Assembly (NCBI RefSeq): GCF_001723305.1
Contig: NZ_LPWF01000004.1
Coordinates: 207,515-271,514 of the forward strand
Length of the DNA stretch: 64,000 bases
Direction of reading: 5' to 3'
Source of the DNA: Methyloceanibacter superfactus
Lineage (GTDB): Bacteria; Pseudomonadota; Alphaproteobacteria; Rhizobiales; Methyloligellaceae
A model generated the notes under the pieces. That model was not told the origin of the DNA. It ran no database searches and was given only the letters and a program-made list of their open reading frames with translations. The translations under genes were made by a program, and so were the position numbers. Below, in pieces: positions 1 through 10,510 of the stretch; the stretch's first letter is position 1; every line of letters starts with the position of its first letter.

Positions 1-621
1 GCCGGTGGTGGGATGGGTTAGCACGACGATGTAAGGAAGCCTTGCCTCGCGCAGTTCCTGCACCGCAACCGTGGTGCGCGGCATCTGCATCAGGGACAGG
101 ATGCCTTCCTGCATACGCGCGCCGCCCGAGGCGGCGAACAGAATGAACGGCGCGTTGCGGACAAGGGCCGCGCGCATGGCCGCGATCACCGCCTCGCCCG
201 CTGCCGTGCCGAGGGAGCCGCCCATGAAGGCGAAGTCCTGCACCGCAGACACGACCGTGTCGCCGTGGAGCTTGCCGATGCCGGCCATGACCGCGTCGTT
301 GAGACCGGTCTTGTTGCGGGCGTCCTTGAGGCGGTCGGTGTAGCGGCGCTCGTCGCGGAACTTGAGCGGGTCGAGCGGCACGTCGGGCAGATGGATCGCC
401 GCGAATTTGCCGTCGTCGAACAGCGCCTTGAGGCGCGCCGCCGGCGTCATGTGCATGTGATAGTTGGACCCTGGAGCGACGAACTGGTTCGCCTCCAGAT
501 CCTTGTAGTAGATCATCTGCCCGGTCTCGGGGCACTTCACCCAGAGATTGTCTGGCAAATCCTTCTTGCGAAGGATGTTGCGGATTTTGGGCCGGACGAC
601 GCTGTTGATCCAGTTGTTCAC
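1..621 (-). CDS. accD: Acetyl-CoA carboxylase carboxyltransferase subunit beta (partial, N-terminal part)
   Basis: AccD forms the carboxyltransferase with AccA and makes malonyl-CoA for fatty acid synthesis in the cytoplasm. The gene runs off the left edge, so only about 207 N-terminal residues are present. The start is read as GTG at 621, giving [16 protein letters not shown], close to the usual AccD opening. Downstream, [14 protein letters not shown] is the region that usually holds the zinc ribbon; only one Cys is visible here, so the Zn finger looks reduced. [12 protein letters not shown] and [12 protein letters not shown] are the crotonase-fold CoA-binding segments. The frame is closed upstream by a TAG at 664, and no in-frame ATG exists between that stop and 621. 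It lies 42 bp after trpA in the classic trpFBA-accD order, so it is probably co-transcribed. Confidence 0.95.
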   Translation of the reverse strand, partial: MNNWINSVVRPKIRNILRKKDLPDNLWVKCPETGQMIYYKDLEANQFVAPGSNYHMHMTPAARLKALFDDGKFAAIHLPDVPLDPLKFRDERRYTDRLKDARNKTGLNDAVMAGIGKLHGDTVVSAVQDFAFMGGSLGTAAGEAVIAAMRAALVRNAPFILFAASGGARMQEGILSLMQMPRTTVAVQELREARLPYIVVLTHPTTG

Positions 622-663
622 GTGTCTCTGAACTTTCTCGGTCGCAACTCTTCTCTTCGTGCT

Positions 664-1500
664 CTAGACCGCCGCGGCTTCCGCCTCGTGGCGCAGCGCG
701 GCCGACAAGCGCTCGACCAGGCCGAGCAAATGCGGCTTCGTCTTAGCCGTGGCCTTGCCGCCGGCGTCGAGGCTCTCGGCGATCGCCGAGACCAGTGCCG
801 AACCAACCACCACGCCTTCGGCAATCCCGGCGAGCTCGCTCACTTGCTGTTCCGTCTTCACGCCGAAGCCGACGGCGATGGGCAAGTCCGTATGCGCCTT
901 GATGCGGCCTACATGGGCGCCGACCGCGGCGATGTCCGGCGCCGCCGTGCCGGTGATGCCAGCGATGGAGACGTAATAGACAAAACCCGACGTATTCGCG
1001 AGCACCGCAGGCAGGCGCTTGGCGTCGGTGGTGGGCGTGGCGAGGCGAATGACGTCCAGTCCGCCCGCATTGGCGGCCGGTCTCAGCTCTTCGTCTTCTT
1101 CCGGCGGCACGTCCACCACGATCAAACCATCCACTCCGGCGTCCACCGCGTCGGCGATGAAGCGATCCACCGGATACACATATATGGGGTTGTAGTAGCC
1201 CATTAGCACTATCGGCGTCGTATCGTCCTCGGCGCGGAATTCTCTAACCATGGACAGCGTCTTTTTCATGGTCTGGCCCGCGCGAAGGGCCCGCTGGGAG
1301 GAGGCCTGGATGGCTGGACCGTCGGCCATGGGATCGGAGAATGGCATGCCAAGCTCGATCACCGTCGCGCCCGCGGCCGGCAGGCCCTTAAGCATGGCCA
1401 GCGAGGTGTCGTAGTCCGGGTCACCGGCGGTGATGAAGGTCACGAGCCCGGCGCGGCCCTGGCGCTTCAGCGCGGCGAATGTCTTGTCGATCCGGGTCAC
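664..1500 (-). CDS. trpA: Tryptophan synthase alpha subunit
   Basis: Cleaves indole-3-glycerol phosphate to indole and glyceraldehyde-3-phosphate, passing indole to TrpB. The catalytic glutamate lies in [13 protein letters not shown] and the catalytic aspartate in [10 protein letters not shown]. The flexible loop region [14 protein letters not shown] and the phosphate-binding GFGVKTEQQ and VVVGSALV segments are present. I chose GTG at 1500 ([15 protein letters not shown]), which gives 278 aa and aligns with known TrpA N-termini. ATG at 1530 (10 residues longer, overlapping trpB) and GTG at 1503 are alternatives. The start sits just after the trpB stop, implying translational coupling in a trpF-trpB-trpA unit. 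Confidence 0.95.
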   Translation of the reverse strand: MTRIDKTFAALKRQGRAGLVTFITAGDPDYDTSLAMLKGLPAAGATVIELGMPFSDPMADGPAIQASSQRALRAGQTMKKTLSMVREFRAEDDTTPIVLMGYYNPIYVYPVDRFIADAVDAGVDGLIVVDVPPEEDEELRPAANAGGLDVIRLATPTTDAKRLPAVLANTSGFVYYVSIAGITGTAAPDIAAVGAHVGRIKAHTDLPIAVGFGVKTEQQVSELAGIAEGVVVGSALVSAIAESLDAGGKATAKTKPHLLGLVERLSAALRHEAEAAAV

Positions 1501-1504
1501 CACT

Positions 1505-2746
1505 TCAGTTCGCGCCTCGTGTTTGAGCATCCAAATAGCTTGCGACCGAGTCGAGATCCTTGTCGCCACGGCCCGAGACATTGACCACCATCAAGTGATC
1601 CTTCGGCTTCTTCGCGGCGATGTCGATCACGCGGGCGAGCGCATGGGCCGGCTCCAGCGCGGGGATGATGCCCTCGAGCTTGCTGCAAAGCTGGAACGCG
1701 GCCACCGCCTCGTCGTCCGTCGCCGACAGAAACTCGACACGGCCCACGTCGTTGAGCCAGGCGTGCTCGGGGCCGATCCCGGGGTAGTCGAGACCAGCCG
1801 AGATCGAATGCGCCTCCTCGATCTGGCCGTCCTCATCCATCAGCAGATAGGTGCGATTACCGTGCAGCACGCCCGGCCTGCCGCCGGCGATCGAGGCGGC
1901 ATGCTGGCCACTATCGAGGCCGTGACCGGCCGCCTCCACGCCGTAGATCTCGATCCCCGGCTCGTCTAGGAAAGGATGGAACAAGCCCATGGCATTGGAG
2001 CCGCCGCCGATGCAGGCGATGAGCGAGTCCGGCAGGCGGCCTTCGGCGGCAAGCATTTGCTCGCGAGTCTCGCGGCCGATGACGGACTGGAAATCGCGCA
2101 CCATGGCCGGATAGGGATGCGGTCCCGCCACCGTGCCGATGCAATAGAAGGTGTCGTGCACATTGGCGACCCAGTCGCGCAAGGCCTCGTTCATCGCGTC
2201 CTTCAGGGTCTTCGAGCCCGATTCCACGGCGCGGATCTCGGCCCCCAGAATTTTCATGCGCAGCACGTTCGGCTTCTGCCGGGCCACGTCCACGGATCCC
2301 ATGTAGATGATGCAGGGCAGACCGAACTTGGCGCACAGCGTCGCGGTGGCGACGCCATGCATGCCGGCGCCGGTCTCGGCGATGATGCGGGTCTTGCCCA
2401 TGCGCAAGGCCAGCATGATCTGGCCAAGGACGTTGTTCACCTTGTGCGCGCCGGTGTGGTTCAGCTCCTCGCGCTTGAAATAGATCTTGGCGCCGCCGCA
2501 ATGCTCGGTGAGGCGCTCGGCGAAATAGAGCGGCGACGGCCTGCCCACATAGGTCGCGAGGTGACCGTCCATCTCGGTCTGGAAGGACGGGTCGGCCTTG
2601 GCGTCGGTATAGGCCTGCTCCAGATCAAGGATCAGCGGCATCAGGGTCTCGGCCACGAAGCGGCCGCCGAATAGGCCGAAATGACCGTTCTCGTCGGGTC
2701 CGCCGCGATAGGTGTTCTGGGCGCGTGTGTTGGTGACCGTGCTCAT
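1505..2746 (-). CDS. trpB: Tryptophan synthase beta subunit
   Basis: PLP enzyme that condenses indole with L-serine to give tryptophan, in an alpha2-beta2 complex with TrpA. At 413 aa it has the usual length. The PLP lysine is K102 in [12 protein letters not shown]. The phosphate-binding [10 protein letters not shown] loop is present, together with KREELNH and the LLMDEDGQI segment. The ATG overlaps the trpF stop by 4 bases (ATGA), typical of a coupled operon. The frame is intact throughout. Confidence 0.98.
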   Translation of the reverse strand: MSTVTNTRAQNTYRGGPDENGHFGLFGGRFVAETLMPLILDLEQAYTDAKADPSFQTEMDGHLATYVGRPSPLYFAERLTEHCGGAKIYFKREELNHTGAHKVNNVLGQIMLALRMGKTRIIAETGAGMHGVATATLCAKFGLPCIIYMGSVDVARQKPNVLRMKILGAEIRAVESGSKTLKDAMNEALRDWVANVHDTFYCIGTVAGPHPYPAMVRDFQSVIGRETREQMLAAEGRLPDSLIACIGGGSNAMGLFHPFLDEPGIEIYGVEAAGHGLDSGQHAASIAGGRPGVLHGNRTYLLMDEDGQIEEAHSISAGLDYPGIGPEHAWLNDVGRVEFLSATDDEAVAAFQLCSKLEGIIPALEPAHALARVIDIAAKKPKDHLMVVNVSGRGDKDLDSVASYLDAQTRGAN

Positions 2747-3402
2747 GATGCCTTGGCTTGCTGTTGAGTGGCGCCACGCGCGCCCTGAATGAAACGGAGG
2801 ATCAGTTCTTCGTCCTTGACGCCGGCAGCCGATTCCACGCCGGAGGAGACATCCACCAGATGCGCGCCGGTGAGACGGACCGCCTCGGCGATGTTGCCGG
2901 GGTTCAGCCCACCGGAAAGACCGAAGGGCGGACGGGCGGCGGCGAGCATGCGCCAGTCGAACGGCACGCCGTTGCCGCCGGGCAGCGCCGCGTCGGGGGC
3001 CGCCTTGGCGTCGAACAGGATCTCATCGGCGATGCCGGCATAGGCGTCCGCAGCGGCGATATCCGCCGCCACGGCCACGGGGATGGCCTTGATCACGGGC
3101 AGCCTCGTCCGCGCCTTGATGGCGGCCACGCGCTCCGGGGTCTCGTGCCCATGGAGTTGTAGGAGATCGGGACTGACCGTTTGAGCCACCTGGTCGATCA
3201 GCGCGTCGTCAGGATCGACCATGACGGCGACGGTGGCGACCCGGCCGCGCGCGGCCTCAACCAGGCTGGCGGCCTCTTGCAGTCCCAGATTCCTTGGGCT
3301 CGTGGCGAAGAACACCAAACCAACGAAATCGGCCCCGGCGGCAACCGCGGTTTCGAGGATGGCAGGCGTCCGCACGCCACAAATTTTGACCTTGACCGTC
3401 AC
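2743..3402 (-). CDS. trpF: Phosphoribosylanthranilate isomerase
   Basis: Amadori isomerisation of phosphoribosylanthranilate in tryptophan synthesis; TIM-barrel of 219 aa. The general base Cys is in [12 protein letters not shown] at the N-terminus. The family motifs [21 protein letters not shown] and the C-terminal [14 protein letters not shown] and VDVSSGVES phosphate-binding loops are visible. The start codon is GTG at 3402. It is the first trp gene of the local trpFBA cluster. The other trp genes are not in this window, so the pathway is split as is usual in Rhizobiales. Confidence 0.96.
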   Translation of the reverse strand: MTVKVKICGVRTPAILETAVAAGADFVGLVFFATSPRNLGLQEAASLVEAARGRVATVAVMVDPDDALIDQVAQTVSPDLLQLHGHETPERVAAIKARTRLPVIKAIPVAVAADIAAADAYAGIADEILFDAKAAPDAALPGGNGVPFDWRMLAAARPPFGLSGGLNPGNIAEAVRLTGAHLVDVSSGVESAAGVKDEELILRFIQGARGATQQQAKAS

Positions 3403-3524
3403 GGGGGCTCTGAGCGCTCTCGGGTGAGGGTTTTGCTGGCCTTTTTACAGGCTCGCGCGGGGCCACCCTATGAAATCCGGGCCTCTAAGTCCATCGCACT
3501 GCAACATTGGCCTTGCCGAATGGT

Positions 3525-3758
3525 TCAGGCCGTCCCGGACGCCTGGGAGGTCTTGGACCGCCAGCGCCAGGCCGCCACGCCGGCCCAGACCGCCTCCAGA
3601 ACGCCGAAGGGCCAGGCCCCCTGGAGGAAGCCATAGGCCGAGCCGAGGAGACAGGCCCCGGCAAAGGCCAGAATGAACCACGGACTGCGGTCCTCCAGCG
3701 CATAGGTCACGAGCATGGCGCTGACTGCCACAAGTCCGAAGGCCGTGAGCGGGTCCAT
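3525..3758 (-). CDS. Small conserved membrane protein (CBU_0592-like)
   Basis: A 77-aa protein with two to three hydrophobic segments: MDPLTAFGLVAVSAMLVTYA at the N-terminus, WFILAFAGACLLGSAYG in the middle and GVLEAVWAGVAAWRW before a short charged tail. The pattern resembles a family of small alphaproteobacterial inner-membrane proteins of unknown function. It starts with ATG at 3758, 12 bp after lapA on the same strand. It is followed by 120 bp before trpF, so it may belong to the ihfB-lapA-trp transcription unit. No function can be assigned. Confidence 0.7.
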   Translation of the reverse strand: MDPLTAFGLVAVSAMLVTYALEDRSPWFILAFAGACLLGSAYGFLQGAWPFGVLEAVWAGVAAWRWRSKTSQASGTA

Positions 3759-3770
3759 GGCGGCGTGGCG

Positions 3771-4112
3771 CTATTCGGCGGTCAGTTGCGGGCGCGCCGG
3801 GCTGACAGTCTCCAGCTCCTTCTCCAGCCGGTCCGCCTGGCGGCGCCAGTCACGGGCCTCGCGGGCTTCCTCGCGCGCGGTCCGGCGCCACTTGCCCTGG
3901 TTCAGCCAGGAGGCAATGCCGCCGACCAGCAGGCCGAGGGCGAAGGCGCCAAGCAGGAACAGGAAGAACGGGGCTTGCAGCGACAGATTGGGCTCGGCGC
4001 CGCCGAACGGATCGAGGCTGAGCACGGCCGGCTCGCGGTTGACGACCGCAAGCGCGATCAGTACGACGCCGAGCGGCACCACCACGAGTGCAAGGATGAG
4101 TTTACGCCACAC
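3771..4112 (-). CDS. lapA: LapA-family (DUF1049) inner-membrane protein
   Basis: A 113-aa protein with two N-terminal membrane helices (residues about 5-25 and 47-70), followed by a basic, Arg/Glu-rich cytoplasmic coiled-coil tail (RRTAREEAREARDWRRQADR). This is the LapA/DUF1049 layout. In E. coli LapA works with LapB in control of LPS synthesis through LpxC. That role is inferred from the family, and no lapB is seen here. It sits directly downstream of ihfB, the same order as in other Proteobacteria, and in alphaproteobacteria it precedes trpF. Confidence 0.8.
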   Translation of the reverse strand: MWRKLILALVVVPLGVVLIALAVVNREPAVLSLDPFGGAEPNLSLQAPFFLFLLGAFALGLLVGGIASWLNQGKWRRTAREEAREARDWRRQADRLEKELETVSPARPQLTAE

Positions 4113-4142
4113 GGCTGCTCCTCAGGGACCGCCGATGACTTG

Positions 4143-4439
4143 TCAGCCGTCGTCCCGACCATCAGGGTTCAGGCGCTCGCGCAGTTCCTTCCCGGTCTTG
4201 AAGAAGGGCACATACTTGTCCTCGACGAAGACCGTGTCGCCGGTGCGCGGATTGCGCCCCTGACGCGCCGCGCGATGTTTCACCGTGAACGCGCCGAAGC
4301 CGCGCAACTCCACGCGGTCGCCGCGCGCCAGCGCACCGGTGATTTCATCGAGCACGATATTGATAATGCGCTCGACGTCACGATGGAATAGATGCGGATT
4401 GGCCGCCGCCACCCGCTGAATCAATTCGGATTTTATCAT
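4143..4439 (-). CDS. ihfB: Integration host factor subunit beta
   Basis: DNA-bending HU/IHF-family protein that pairs with IhfA. I place the start at the ATG giving [17 protein letters not shown] (4439); four more residues are possible from 4451. The beta-arm region shows the family signature [20 protein letters not shown], with the intercalating proline following the RNPRTG element. The length of 98 aa is typical. It lies between sppA and lapA in the conserved rpsA-(sppA)-ihfB-lapA order, which also supports IhfB over HU. Confidence 0.95.
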   Translation of the reverse strand: MIKSELIQRVAAANPHLFHRDVERIINIVLDEITGALARGDRVELRGFGAFTVKHRAARQGRNPRTGDTVFVEDKYVPFFKTGKELRERLNPDGRDDG

Positions 4440-4490
4440 TATACGCCCCACGGGGCAGCGGCCGTTTCCGCCACTGCCCTACGCCCCCCA

Positions 4491-5452
4491 CTAGTTGGAC
4501 GCAGGGTGCCAAACCGAAACCAGACCGTCAAGCTTGAGGGAGGCCGATGCCTGCCCCAAAACCGCGGCTATTCCACTGGCCGAACTACCGAATATCTTGG
4601 CCGTAGAGTCGAAAAACCAGCCGAATAGGCCGCTGGATTCAGTCTTGGGTTTCCACTCCACCACTTTCAGCCCTGGCGGGAGCTTGCGTTCTTTATTCAA
4701 CCAGCGCAAGGCGGCGCGCTCGTCGCCGATCTGATCGACCAGGTTGAGGGTCACGGCCTGCCGTCCGGAATAGATGCGCCCATCGGTGAGACCGGGGACG
4801 GAACGCGGCTCCAGCTTGCGGCGCTCGGCCACCAAATCGAAAAACCAGTCCTTGGCGTCGTCGACCATCTCCTTGGTCATCTCGCGCGCCTGCTCGTCGG
4901 TCGGCTCGAAGGGGCTCGGCACGGCCTTCAACGGCCCGCTCTTCACCTCTTCCATCTTGATGCCGAGGGTCTCGAGGAGCTCGGTGACATTCGCCCACTG
5001 GAAGATGACACCGACGGAGCCGGTGATGGTGTTGCCGTAGACGAAGATGCGGTCGGTGGCGAGCGCCACGATATAGGCGGCCGACGTGGCCAGCGTGCCG
5101 CAGGTGGCGACCACCGGCTTCTTCTCGGCAAGGCGGCGAATGGCGTCGTACATGGCCTCGCCGCCGGTCGTCGTGCCGCCGGGACTATTGATGTCGAGGA
5201 TCACCGCCTTGACCTGATCGGCCTTGGCGACCGCGTCGATCAGGTTCTTCATCTTGCGGTCGTCGGTGATGACACCGCTGATGTCGATGCGGGCGACATG
5301 GGCAGGATGCCGGCGGAACCCGCCATCTGCTTGTCGGCCAGGAAGAGCGCGCCGAAGAACAGCAGGGCGAAGACCACCGCCGCGATACGCCAGATCGTCA
5401 CCCGCCGCTTGAGACGGCGGCGCTCGATCACACTTTCGGCGTCGAGACCCAT
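4491..5452 (-). CDS. sppA: Signal peptide peptidase SppA (one apparent frameshift)
   Basis: Membrane-anchored serine protease (peptidase S49) thought to degrade cleaved signal peptides. The N-terminus, MGLDAESVIERRRLKRR, precedes one membrane helix (residues about 20-40). The catalytic domain follows in another frame: RIDISGVITDD, ILDINSPGGTTTGGEAMYDA, ATSAAYIVALATDRI (nucleophile region) and ITGSVGVIFQ. The two parts join if one base is restored near 5300 in a GGG run, giving ILP-HVARIDISG. The repaired length of about 320 aa fits the short bacterial SppA form. It lies between rpsA and ihfB. Confidence 0.88.
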
Positions 5453-5499
5453 TGGCAATCGCAGCTGTCCGCGCCACGCGCGGTGCAAAATAGAGAGGT

Positions 5500-5521
5500 A
5501 AGACGGCCCGAAGGCCGTCTT
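5500..5521 (-). terminator. Hairpin after rpsA
   Basis: A perfect 9-bp stem, AAGACGGCC (5500-5508) and GGCCGTCTT (5513-5521), closes a tetraloop that reads UUCG on the minus strand. It begins 5 bp after the rpsA stop. No clear T-run follows on the minus strand, so it may be a processing or stabilising hairpin, or an attenuator ahead of sppA, rather than a full intrinsic terminator. Confidence 0.6.
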
Positions 5522-5526
5522 GCTTA

Positions 5527-7369
5527 TTATTCCTCGGAAGAGGCCTCTGACTCGGCCGCCTCGTCCGCCGCCTTGTCCGCCGCCTTGGCTTTCGCCTTGC
5601 GCTTCGGCTTCGGCTTCTCGGCAGCATCGTCGTCGGCCGCCTCGACCTCTTCGGTATCCTCGCCCTTGGCCTTATTCAAGGCCGCGCCGAGAATGTCGCC
5701 AAGCGAAGCGCCGGAGTCGGTCGAGCCGTACTGGGCTACCGCCTCCTTCTCCTCGGCGATTTCCAGCGCCTTAATCGAGGTAGAGACCTTGCGGGTCTTG
5801 GCATCGACCTGGGTCACGACGGCATCGAACTTCTCGCCGACGCCGAAGCGGTCAGGCCGCTGCTCGGAGCGGTCGCGGGACAGGTCCGACCGGCGAATGA
5901 AGGTCATCAGGTCGTGATCGAGGAGCTTGGCCTCGATGCCGTTGTCCTTGACGGCGGTCACCTGGCAGGTGACGCGCATGCCCTTCTTGATCTTGGCCGA
6001 GGTCTCGCTGCCCTCAAGCGGATCGGCCGTGAGCTGCTTGATGCCGAGGCTGATGCGCTCCTTTTCGGAGTCCGCCTCGAGCACCACGGCCTTGACCGTA
6101 TCGCCCTTCTTGAACTCCGCGAGGGCTTCCTCCCCAGACTTGGACCAGTCCAGATCCGACAGATGCACCATGCCGTCGATGCCACCTTCGAGGCCGACGA
6201 ACAGGCCGAACTCGGTGATGTTGCGGACATCGCCTTCGATGACAGTGCCCGGCTGATGGCTCGCGGCGAAAGCGATCCAGGGATTCTCCTGGGTCTGCTT
6301 CAGGCCTAGAGAGATGCGGCGCTTGTCGGGATCGACTTCGAGCACCTGCACCTCGACCTCTTGGCTGGTGGAGATGATCTTGCCGGGATGGATGTTCTTC
6401 TTCGTCCAGCTCATCTCCGACACGTGGATCAGGCCCTCGCGCCGGGCTCGAGCTCGACGAAGGCGCCATAGTCGGTGATGTTGGTGACAGTGCCCTTGAA
6501 GCGCGCATCCACCGGATATTTGGCGGCGATGCCTTCCCACGGATCGGACTCGAGCTGCTTGATGCCGAGGCTGATGCGCTGGGTCTCCGGATTGATGCGG
6601 ATGATCTGCACCTTCACCGTGTCGCCGACATTGACGATCTCGCTCGGATGGTTGACGCGGCGCCAGGCCATGTCGGTCACATGGAGCAGGCCGTCGATGC
6701 CGCCGAGATCGATAAACGCACCGTAATCGGTGATGTTCTTGACGACGCCCTCGATCACCTGACCCTCCTCGAGGCGGGCGACGATCTCGCTGCGCTTCTC
6801 GGCGCGGGTCTCTTCCAGGACGGAGCGGCGCGACACGACGATATTGCCGCGGCGGCGGTCCATCTTCAGGATCTGGAAGGGCTGCGGCGTGTTCATCAAC
6901 GGCGCCACGTCGCGGATCGGACGGATGTCGACTTGGCTGCCCGGCAGGAAGGCCACGGCGCCGTCGAGATCGACGGTGAAGCCGCCCTTCACGCGATTGA
7001 AGATGATGCCTTCGACGCGCTCATTGTTCTTGTATTTTTCCTCGAGCCTGGTCCAGCTCTCCTCGCGGCGCGCCTTGTCGCGCGACAGCACGGCCTCGCC
7101 GGCGGCGTCTCGACGCGCTCCAGATAGACGTCGACCTCGTCGCCGACGGAAAGGCCCGCGGGCCGGCCGGCGACGCTGAATTCCTTGATCGGTACGCGGC
7201 CTTCGGTCTTCAGACCGACGTCGATAACGGCGACGTCTTTTTCAATGGAAACCACGGTGCCTTTAACGACACTGCCTTCTTCGAGTGCGGTCCCGGCCAG
7301 CGACTCTTCAAGAAGGGCCGCGAACTCGTCGTGGCTGGGTTGGCTAATGCTCGTCTGCGGCTCGTTCAT
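5527..7369 (-). CDS. rpsA: 30S ribosomal protein S1 (two apparent frameshifts)
   Basis: Essential mRNA-binding ribosomal protein with repeated S1 (OB-fold) motifs. Three frames read continuously as one protein. Residues from 7369 carry [20 protein letters not shown] and the first S1 repeat. From about 7103 the frame shifts into [12 protein letters not shown], then [20 protein letters not shown]. From about 6440 a third frame carries [20 protein letters not shown] and [20 protein letters not shown]. Each junction is repaired by adding one base in a G/C run. A long Lys/Ala/Glu tail closes the protein, as in other alphaproteobacterial S1. An essential gene broken twice argues strongly for sequence error. 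It follows cmk in the usual cmk-rpsA order. Confidence 0.95.
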
Positions 7370-7555
7370 TTAGGCTCCTACTCGGCGTCCCACCGAACGC
7401 TTCTACTGGCGTGGCGCGAACCCGAGGCTCGTGTTGCAACCGATGCGGCAAAATTCGCGAAAGCCGATGGGCCGCCTGTTAGCCGCCCAGCCTCCGCTCG
7501 CTTCAACCGCGGAATTCATTCAAAGATGATGTGCCAATGCCAAATGGGCACGGCC

Positions 7556-8197
7556 TCAATCGGCCCGCCCCGCATTGCCCATCGCAGCCTCGACCAAATC
7601 GATCGCTGCCCTGAACGCGGCGTCTATATCCAAATTTGTGGTGTCGAGCAAGGCTGCGTCTTCGGCCTGGCGCAGCGGCGCCGTGGTCCGGGTCATGTCC
7701 CGCTGGTCCCGATCCCGGATATCGGCCAGGACCTCGGCCTCGGCGATGGCCGCCCCAGCGGCTTGAAGCTCCAGAAAACGGCGGTGGGCCCGCTCTTCCG
7801 GGGTCGCGGTCACAAACAGCTTCACGTCCGCGTTTGGGCAGATGACCGTGCCGATGTCCCGGCCGTCGATCACGGCGCCCGGCGGAATGCGGACAAATTC
7901 GCGCTGATAGGCCAGAAGCACCGCCCGTACCTCCGGGTGGCGGGCCACGACCGAGGCGGCCTCGCCGAGCCCCGCGGTCCGTAGCACCGGATCGTCCAGC
8001 GTCGCCACGTCGAGCCGGGACGCGGCCGCGGCCGCAGCGCTCGAATCGGCGAGCTCACCGCCTTGCGCCAGGGTATCGCGCGCCACGGCGCGGTAAAGCG
8101 CGCCCGTATCGAGATGGCGCAGCCCGTAGTGGACGGCGATGCGCTTGGCGACGGTGCCCTTGCCGGAGGCCGCCGGACCGTCAATGGCGATGATCAT
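7556..8197 (-). CDS. cmk: Cytidylate kinase
   Basis: Phosphorylates CMP and dCMP with ATP. The P-loop is GPAASGKGT at residues 7-15. The CMP-binding region is [12 protein letters not shown], and the family motif [20 protein letters not shown] is intact. Length is 213 aa. The ATG overlaps the aroA stop by 4 bases (ATGA), so it is coupled to aroA. A 186-bp gap separates it from rpsA. Confidence 0.97.
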   Translation of the reverse strand: MIIAIDGPAASGKGTVAKRIAVHYGLRHLDTGALYRAVARDTLAQGGELADSSAAAAAASRLDVATLDDPVLRTAGLGEAASVVARHPEVRAVLLAYQREFVRIPPGAVIDGRDIGTVICPNADVKLFVTATPEERAHRRFLELQAAGAAIAEAEVLADIRDRDQRDMTRTTAPLRQAEDAALLDTTNLDIDAAFRAAIDLVEAAMGNAGRAD

Positions 8198-9513
8198 GCG
8201 AGCTCGGCTCCAAGGCTGGTCATCAAGGCCGCGAAGCCCGGGAAGCTGGTGGCGATCATGGTCACGTCGTCGACCGTGACCGGCTCGCTGGCGCCGAGCC
8301 CGAGGATGAGGAAGGCCATGGCGATGCGGTGATCCATATGGGTCTCGACCAGCGCGCCGCCCTTCACCGCCCCTCGCCCCCGCACGATCAGATCGTCGCC
8401 CTCGATGCGGACCGCGACGCCGCAGGCTTCGAGCCCGGCGGCGGTGGCGGCGAGCCGGTCGCTTTCCTTCACCTTGAGCTCGGCGAGACCCGCCATGTGG
8501 GTCTCCCCTTCGGCGAAGGCGGCGACCACGGCCAGCACAGGATATTCGTCGATCATGGACGGGGCGCGCTCCGGCGGCACGCGCACGCCCTTGAGAGGTC
8601 CGGCCTTGACGCGGAGATCACCCACCGGCTCGCCACCCTCGTCGCGGAGATCGAGCACCTCTATTGACGCGCCCATCTCGCGCAAGGTGTCGAGGAAGCC
8701 GGTGCGCGTCGGATTCATCAGCACGTTCTCCACCACCAGGTCGGAGCCGGGGCAAATGAGAGCGGCAGCGATCAGGAATGCGGCGGAGCTCGGGTCGCCC
8801 GGCACCGAGAGCGCCGCGCCATGCAGTTCGGCATCGCCGCACACGGTGACGGCGCGCCCGCCGCCGGCTTTGTCCTCGGCGTGAAGCTCGGCGCCGAAGA
8901 ACGCCAGCATGCGTTCCGTGTGGTCGCGCGTGGCCAGAGGCTCGATCACGGTGGTGCGTCCCGGCGCATGCAGTCCGGCAAAAAGAATGGCTGATTTCAC
9001 CTGCGCCGACGGCACGGGCAGGTCGTATTCGATGGGAAGAATGTCTCCCGTGCCGCGCACGGTGAGCGGCAGGGTGCCGCCTTCGCCTTGCGCTTCCACT
9101 TGCAGGCCCATGGTGATGAGCGGCGTCAGCACACGCCCCATGGGGCGGCGGCACAAGGAGGCGTCGCCGGTGAACTCGACGCGCATGTCATGACCGGCGA
9201 CGACGCCGAGCATCAGGCGGCTGCCCGTGCCGGAATTGCCGAAATCGAGCGGTCCCTGGGGCGCACGCAAACCGCCGACGCCCTGGCCCAGCACCTCGAC
9301 GGTGCCGTCCTTTTGCGTGACCTCCGCACCGAGTTCGTCAACGGCCTGCGCCGTGGCCATGACATCCTCCGCGGCGAGGAGCCCGGCGATCCGGGTCCGC
9401 CCGATCGCCAGGGCGCCCAAGATCAAGGCACGATGGGAGATCGATTTGTCGCCCGGCACTCTGACACGGCCGGAAATGCGCGCAGATCGGCGGGCGGTCA
9501 GAGGGTGCGGCAT
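8194..9513 (-). CDS. aroA: 3-phosphoshikimate 1-carboxyvinyltransferase (EPSP synthase)
   Basis: Transfers enolpyruvyl from PEP to shikimate-3-phosphate in aromatic amino acid synthesis. Start chosen at [17 protein letters not shown] (9513); the 21 extra residues possible upstream do not look like family sequence. Motifs: [44 protein letters not shown] and [20 protein letters not shown]. With 439 aa and an alanine inside the GNSGT-adjacent region not determinable by eye, class I versus class II cannot be decided firmly. It is the first gene of the minus-strand aroA-cmk-rpsA block and diverges from the TIGR02300 gene. Confidence 0.97.
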   Translation of the reverse strand: MPHPLTARRSARISGRVRVPGDKSISHRALILGALAIGRTRIAGLLAAEDVMATAQAVDELGAEVTQKDGTVEVLGQGVGGLRAPQGPLDFGNSGTGSRLMLGVVAGHDMRVEFTGDASLCRRPMGRVLTPLITMGLQVEAQGEGGTLPLTVRGTGDILPIEYDLPVPSAQVKSAILFAGLHAPGRTTVIEPLATRDHTERMLAFFGAELHAEDKAGGGRAVTVCGDAELHGAALSVPGDPSSAAFLIAAALICPGSDLVVENVLMNPTRTGFLDTLREMGASIEVLDLRDEGGEPVGDLRVKAGPLKGVRVPPERAPSMIDEYPVLAVVAAFAEGETHMAGLAELKVKESDRLAATAAGLEACGVAVRIEGDDLIVRGRGAVKGGALVETHMDHRIAMAFLILGLGASEPVTVDDVTMIATSFPGFAALMTSLGAELA

Positions 9514-9613
9514 AGATTCTCGGTTGGGGTTTTGGGGTGCTCGATAGCTTTTGACACTACGCATGAGGCGTGGCAATGGGGAGTCAACTCAAGGCTAGCT
9601 TCGAGGAGCGTCA

Positions 9614-10018
9614 ATGTCGAAACCCGCACGGGGAACCAAGCGCGTTTGCCCGAGCTGTGGGGCGCGGTTTTACGATTTGGGTCGTTCGCCAATTACCTGC
9701 CCCGTCTGCGAAGCCGTTTATCAGGTGACGCCGCCGTCATCGTCACGGCGGGCCGAGCGCGCTGCACCCGCCGAAGTCAAGAAAGCCGTAGTCGCCGAAG
9801 CGGATCCGCCGGCGACGGGCGATGCCGACGTCATCAGCCTCGATGAGGCGGCGGAGGCCGAGGAAGCCGCGGTCGACGACGAGGAGATCGTCCTCGACGA
9901 CGACGACGACGACATCCCGGCCGGCGACGACGATGACGACACCTTCCTCGAAGAAGAGGAAGACGAAGACGCGGACGTCACCGGCATTGTCGGCGGCGGC
10001 CCCAAAGAAGAAAGCTAA
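9614..10018 (+). CDS. TIGR02300 family zinc-ribbon protein
   Basis: A 134-aa protein of unknown function that is widespread in alphaproteobacteria. The N-terminus holds a paired-cysteine zinc ribbon, CPSCGARFYDLGRSPITCP followed by VCEA. The C-terminal half is extremely acidic, with long Asp and Glu runs, and probably disordered. The ATG at 9614 is preceded by GAGGAG-like sequence. It is divergent from aroA, sharing a roughly 100-bp promoter region, and is followed by tRNA-Ala, an arrangement common in this order. Confidence 0.88.
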   Translation: MSKPARGTKRVCPSCGARFYDLGRSPITCPVCEAVYQVTPPSSSRRAERAAPAEVKKAVVAEADPPATGDADVISLDEAAEAEEAAVDDEEIVLDDDDDDIPAGDDDDDTFLEEEEDEDADVTGIVGGGPKEES

Positions 10019-10163
10019 GAACCGGGCGCGGACGGCAAGCACGTCCGGCCCCCGCCGGCCCCGTGGCTCGTATTTCTCTTGAACCCACGGGACGCCCGGC
10101 CTAAGTGATGCGTCTGATTTCTCGCGGCCCCGCACGGGCCAGCGAAATTTCCCGAGTTCTTAA

Positions 10164-10239
10164 GGGGCCATAGCTCAGTTGGGAGAGCGCGTGAATGGCA
10201 TTCACGAGGTCGGCGGTTCGATCCCGCCTGGCTCCACCA
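10164..10239 (+). tRNA. tRNA-Ala (GGC anticodon)
   Basis: A 76-nt cloverleaf with encoded CCA. The acceptor GGGGCCA pairs with TGGCTCC (one G-U). The D-arm has AGCTCAGTTGGGAGAGC, the anticodon stem CGTGA/TCACG carries loop ATGGCAT with anticodon GGC, and the T-arm has GGTTCGATCC. Decodes Ala GCC/GCU. Confidence 0.97.
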
Positions 10240-10263
10240 AACCCTTCTCCTTGGACACACGAG

Positions 10264-10506
10264 ATGAGGCGTCGCCCAAGCCGCGGGCTTGAACTGCCGT
10301 CAGTGCGCGTGCCGGCAGTCGCGTCCGGCGCGTTCGCCATCGGCGCGCTGGCCGTGGGCGCCCTTGCCATCGGCGCGCTGGCGATCGGCCGCCTGGCCGT
10401 GCGCCGCGCGGACATGGCCAAGCTTCATCTCGGCGAAGTGGAGATCGACGACCTAACGGTCCGGCGTCTGCGGGTGATCGAGACCGACGACGGGGCAGAC
10501 GACTAG
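10264..10506 (+). CDS. Small membrane protein with LAIGA-type pentapeptide repeats
   Basis: An 80-aa protein starting MRRRPSRGLELPSVR just after tRNA-Ala. Its centre is a run of five-residue units, FAIGA-LAVGA-LAIGA-LAIGR-LAVRR, which either forms one hydrophobic helix or a short pentapeptide-like coil. The C-terminus, LHLGEVEIDDLTVRRLRVIE, alternates polar and hydrophobic residues. Comparable small proteins exist in many bacteria without known function. It ends 4 bp from the convergent DUF1565-like gene. ATG at 10264 avoids overlapping the tRNA. Confidence 0.6.
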   Translation: MRRRPSRGLELPSVRVPAVASGAFAIGALAVGALAIGALAIGRLAVRRADMAKLHLGEVEIDDLTVRRLRVIETDDGADD

Positions 10507-10510
10507 CGCG

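Noticed and set aside
5527..7369. Programmed ribosomal frameshifting in rpsA and others
   Set aside because: Breaks lack slippery heptamers or a consistent downstream structure, occur in unrelated genes, and all are explained by lost bases in G/C runs.
10195..10263. Coding sequence beginning inside tRNA-Ala
   Set aside because: The in-frame extension overlaps the tRNA; the later ATG at 10264 is the reasonable start.
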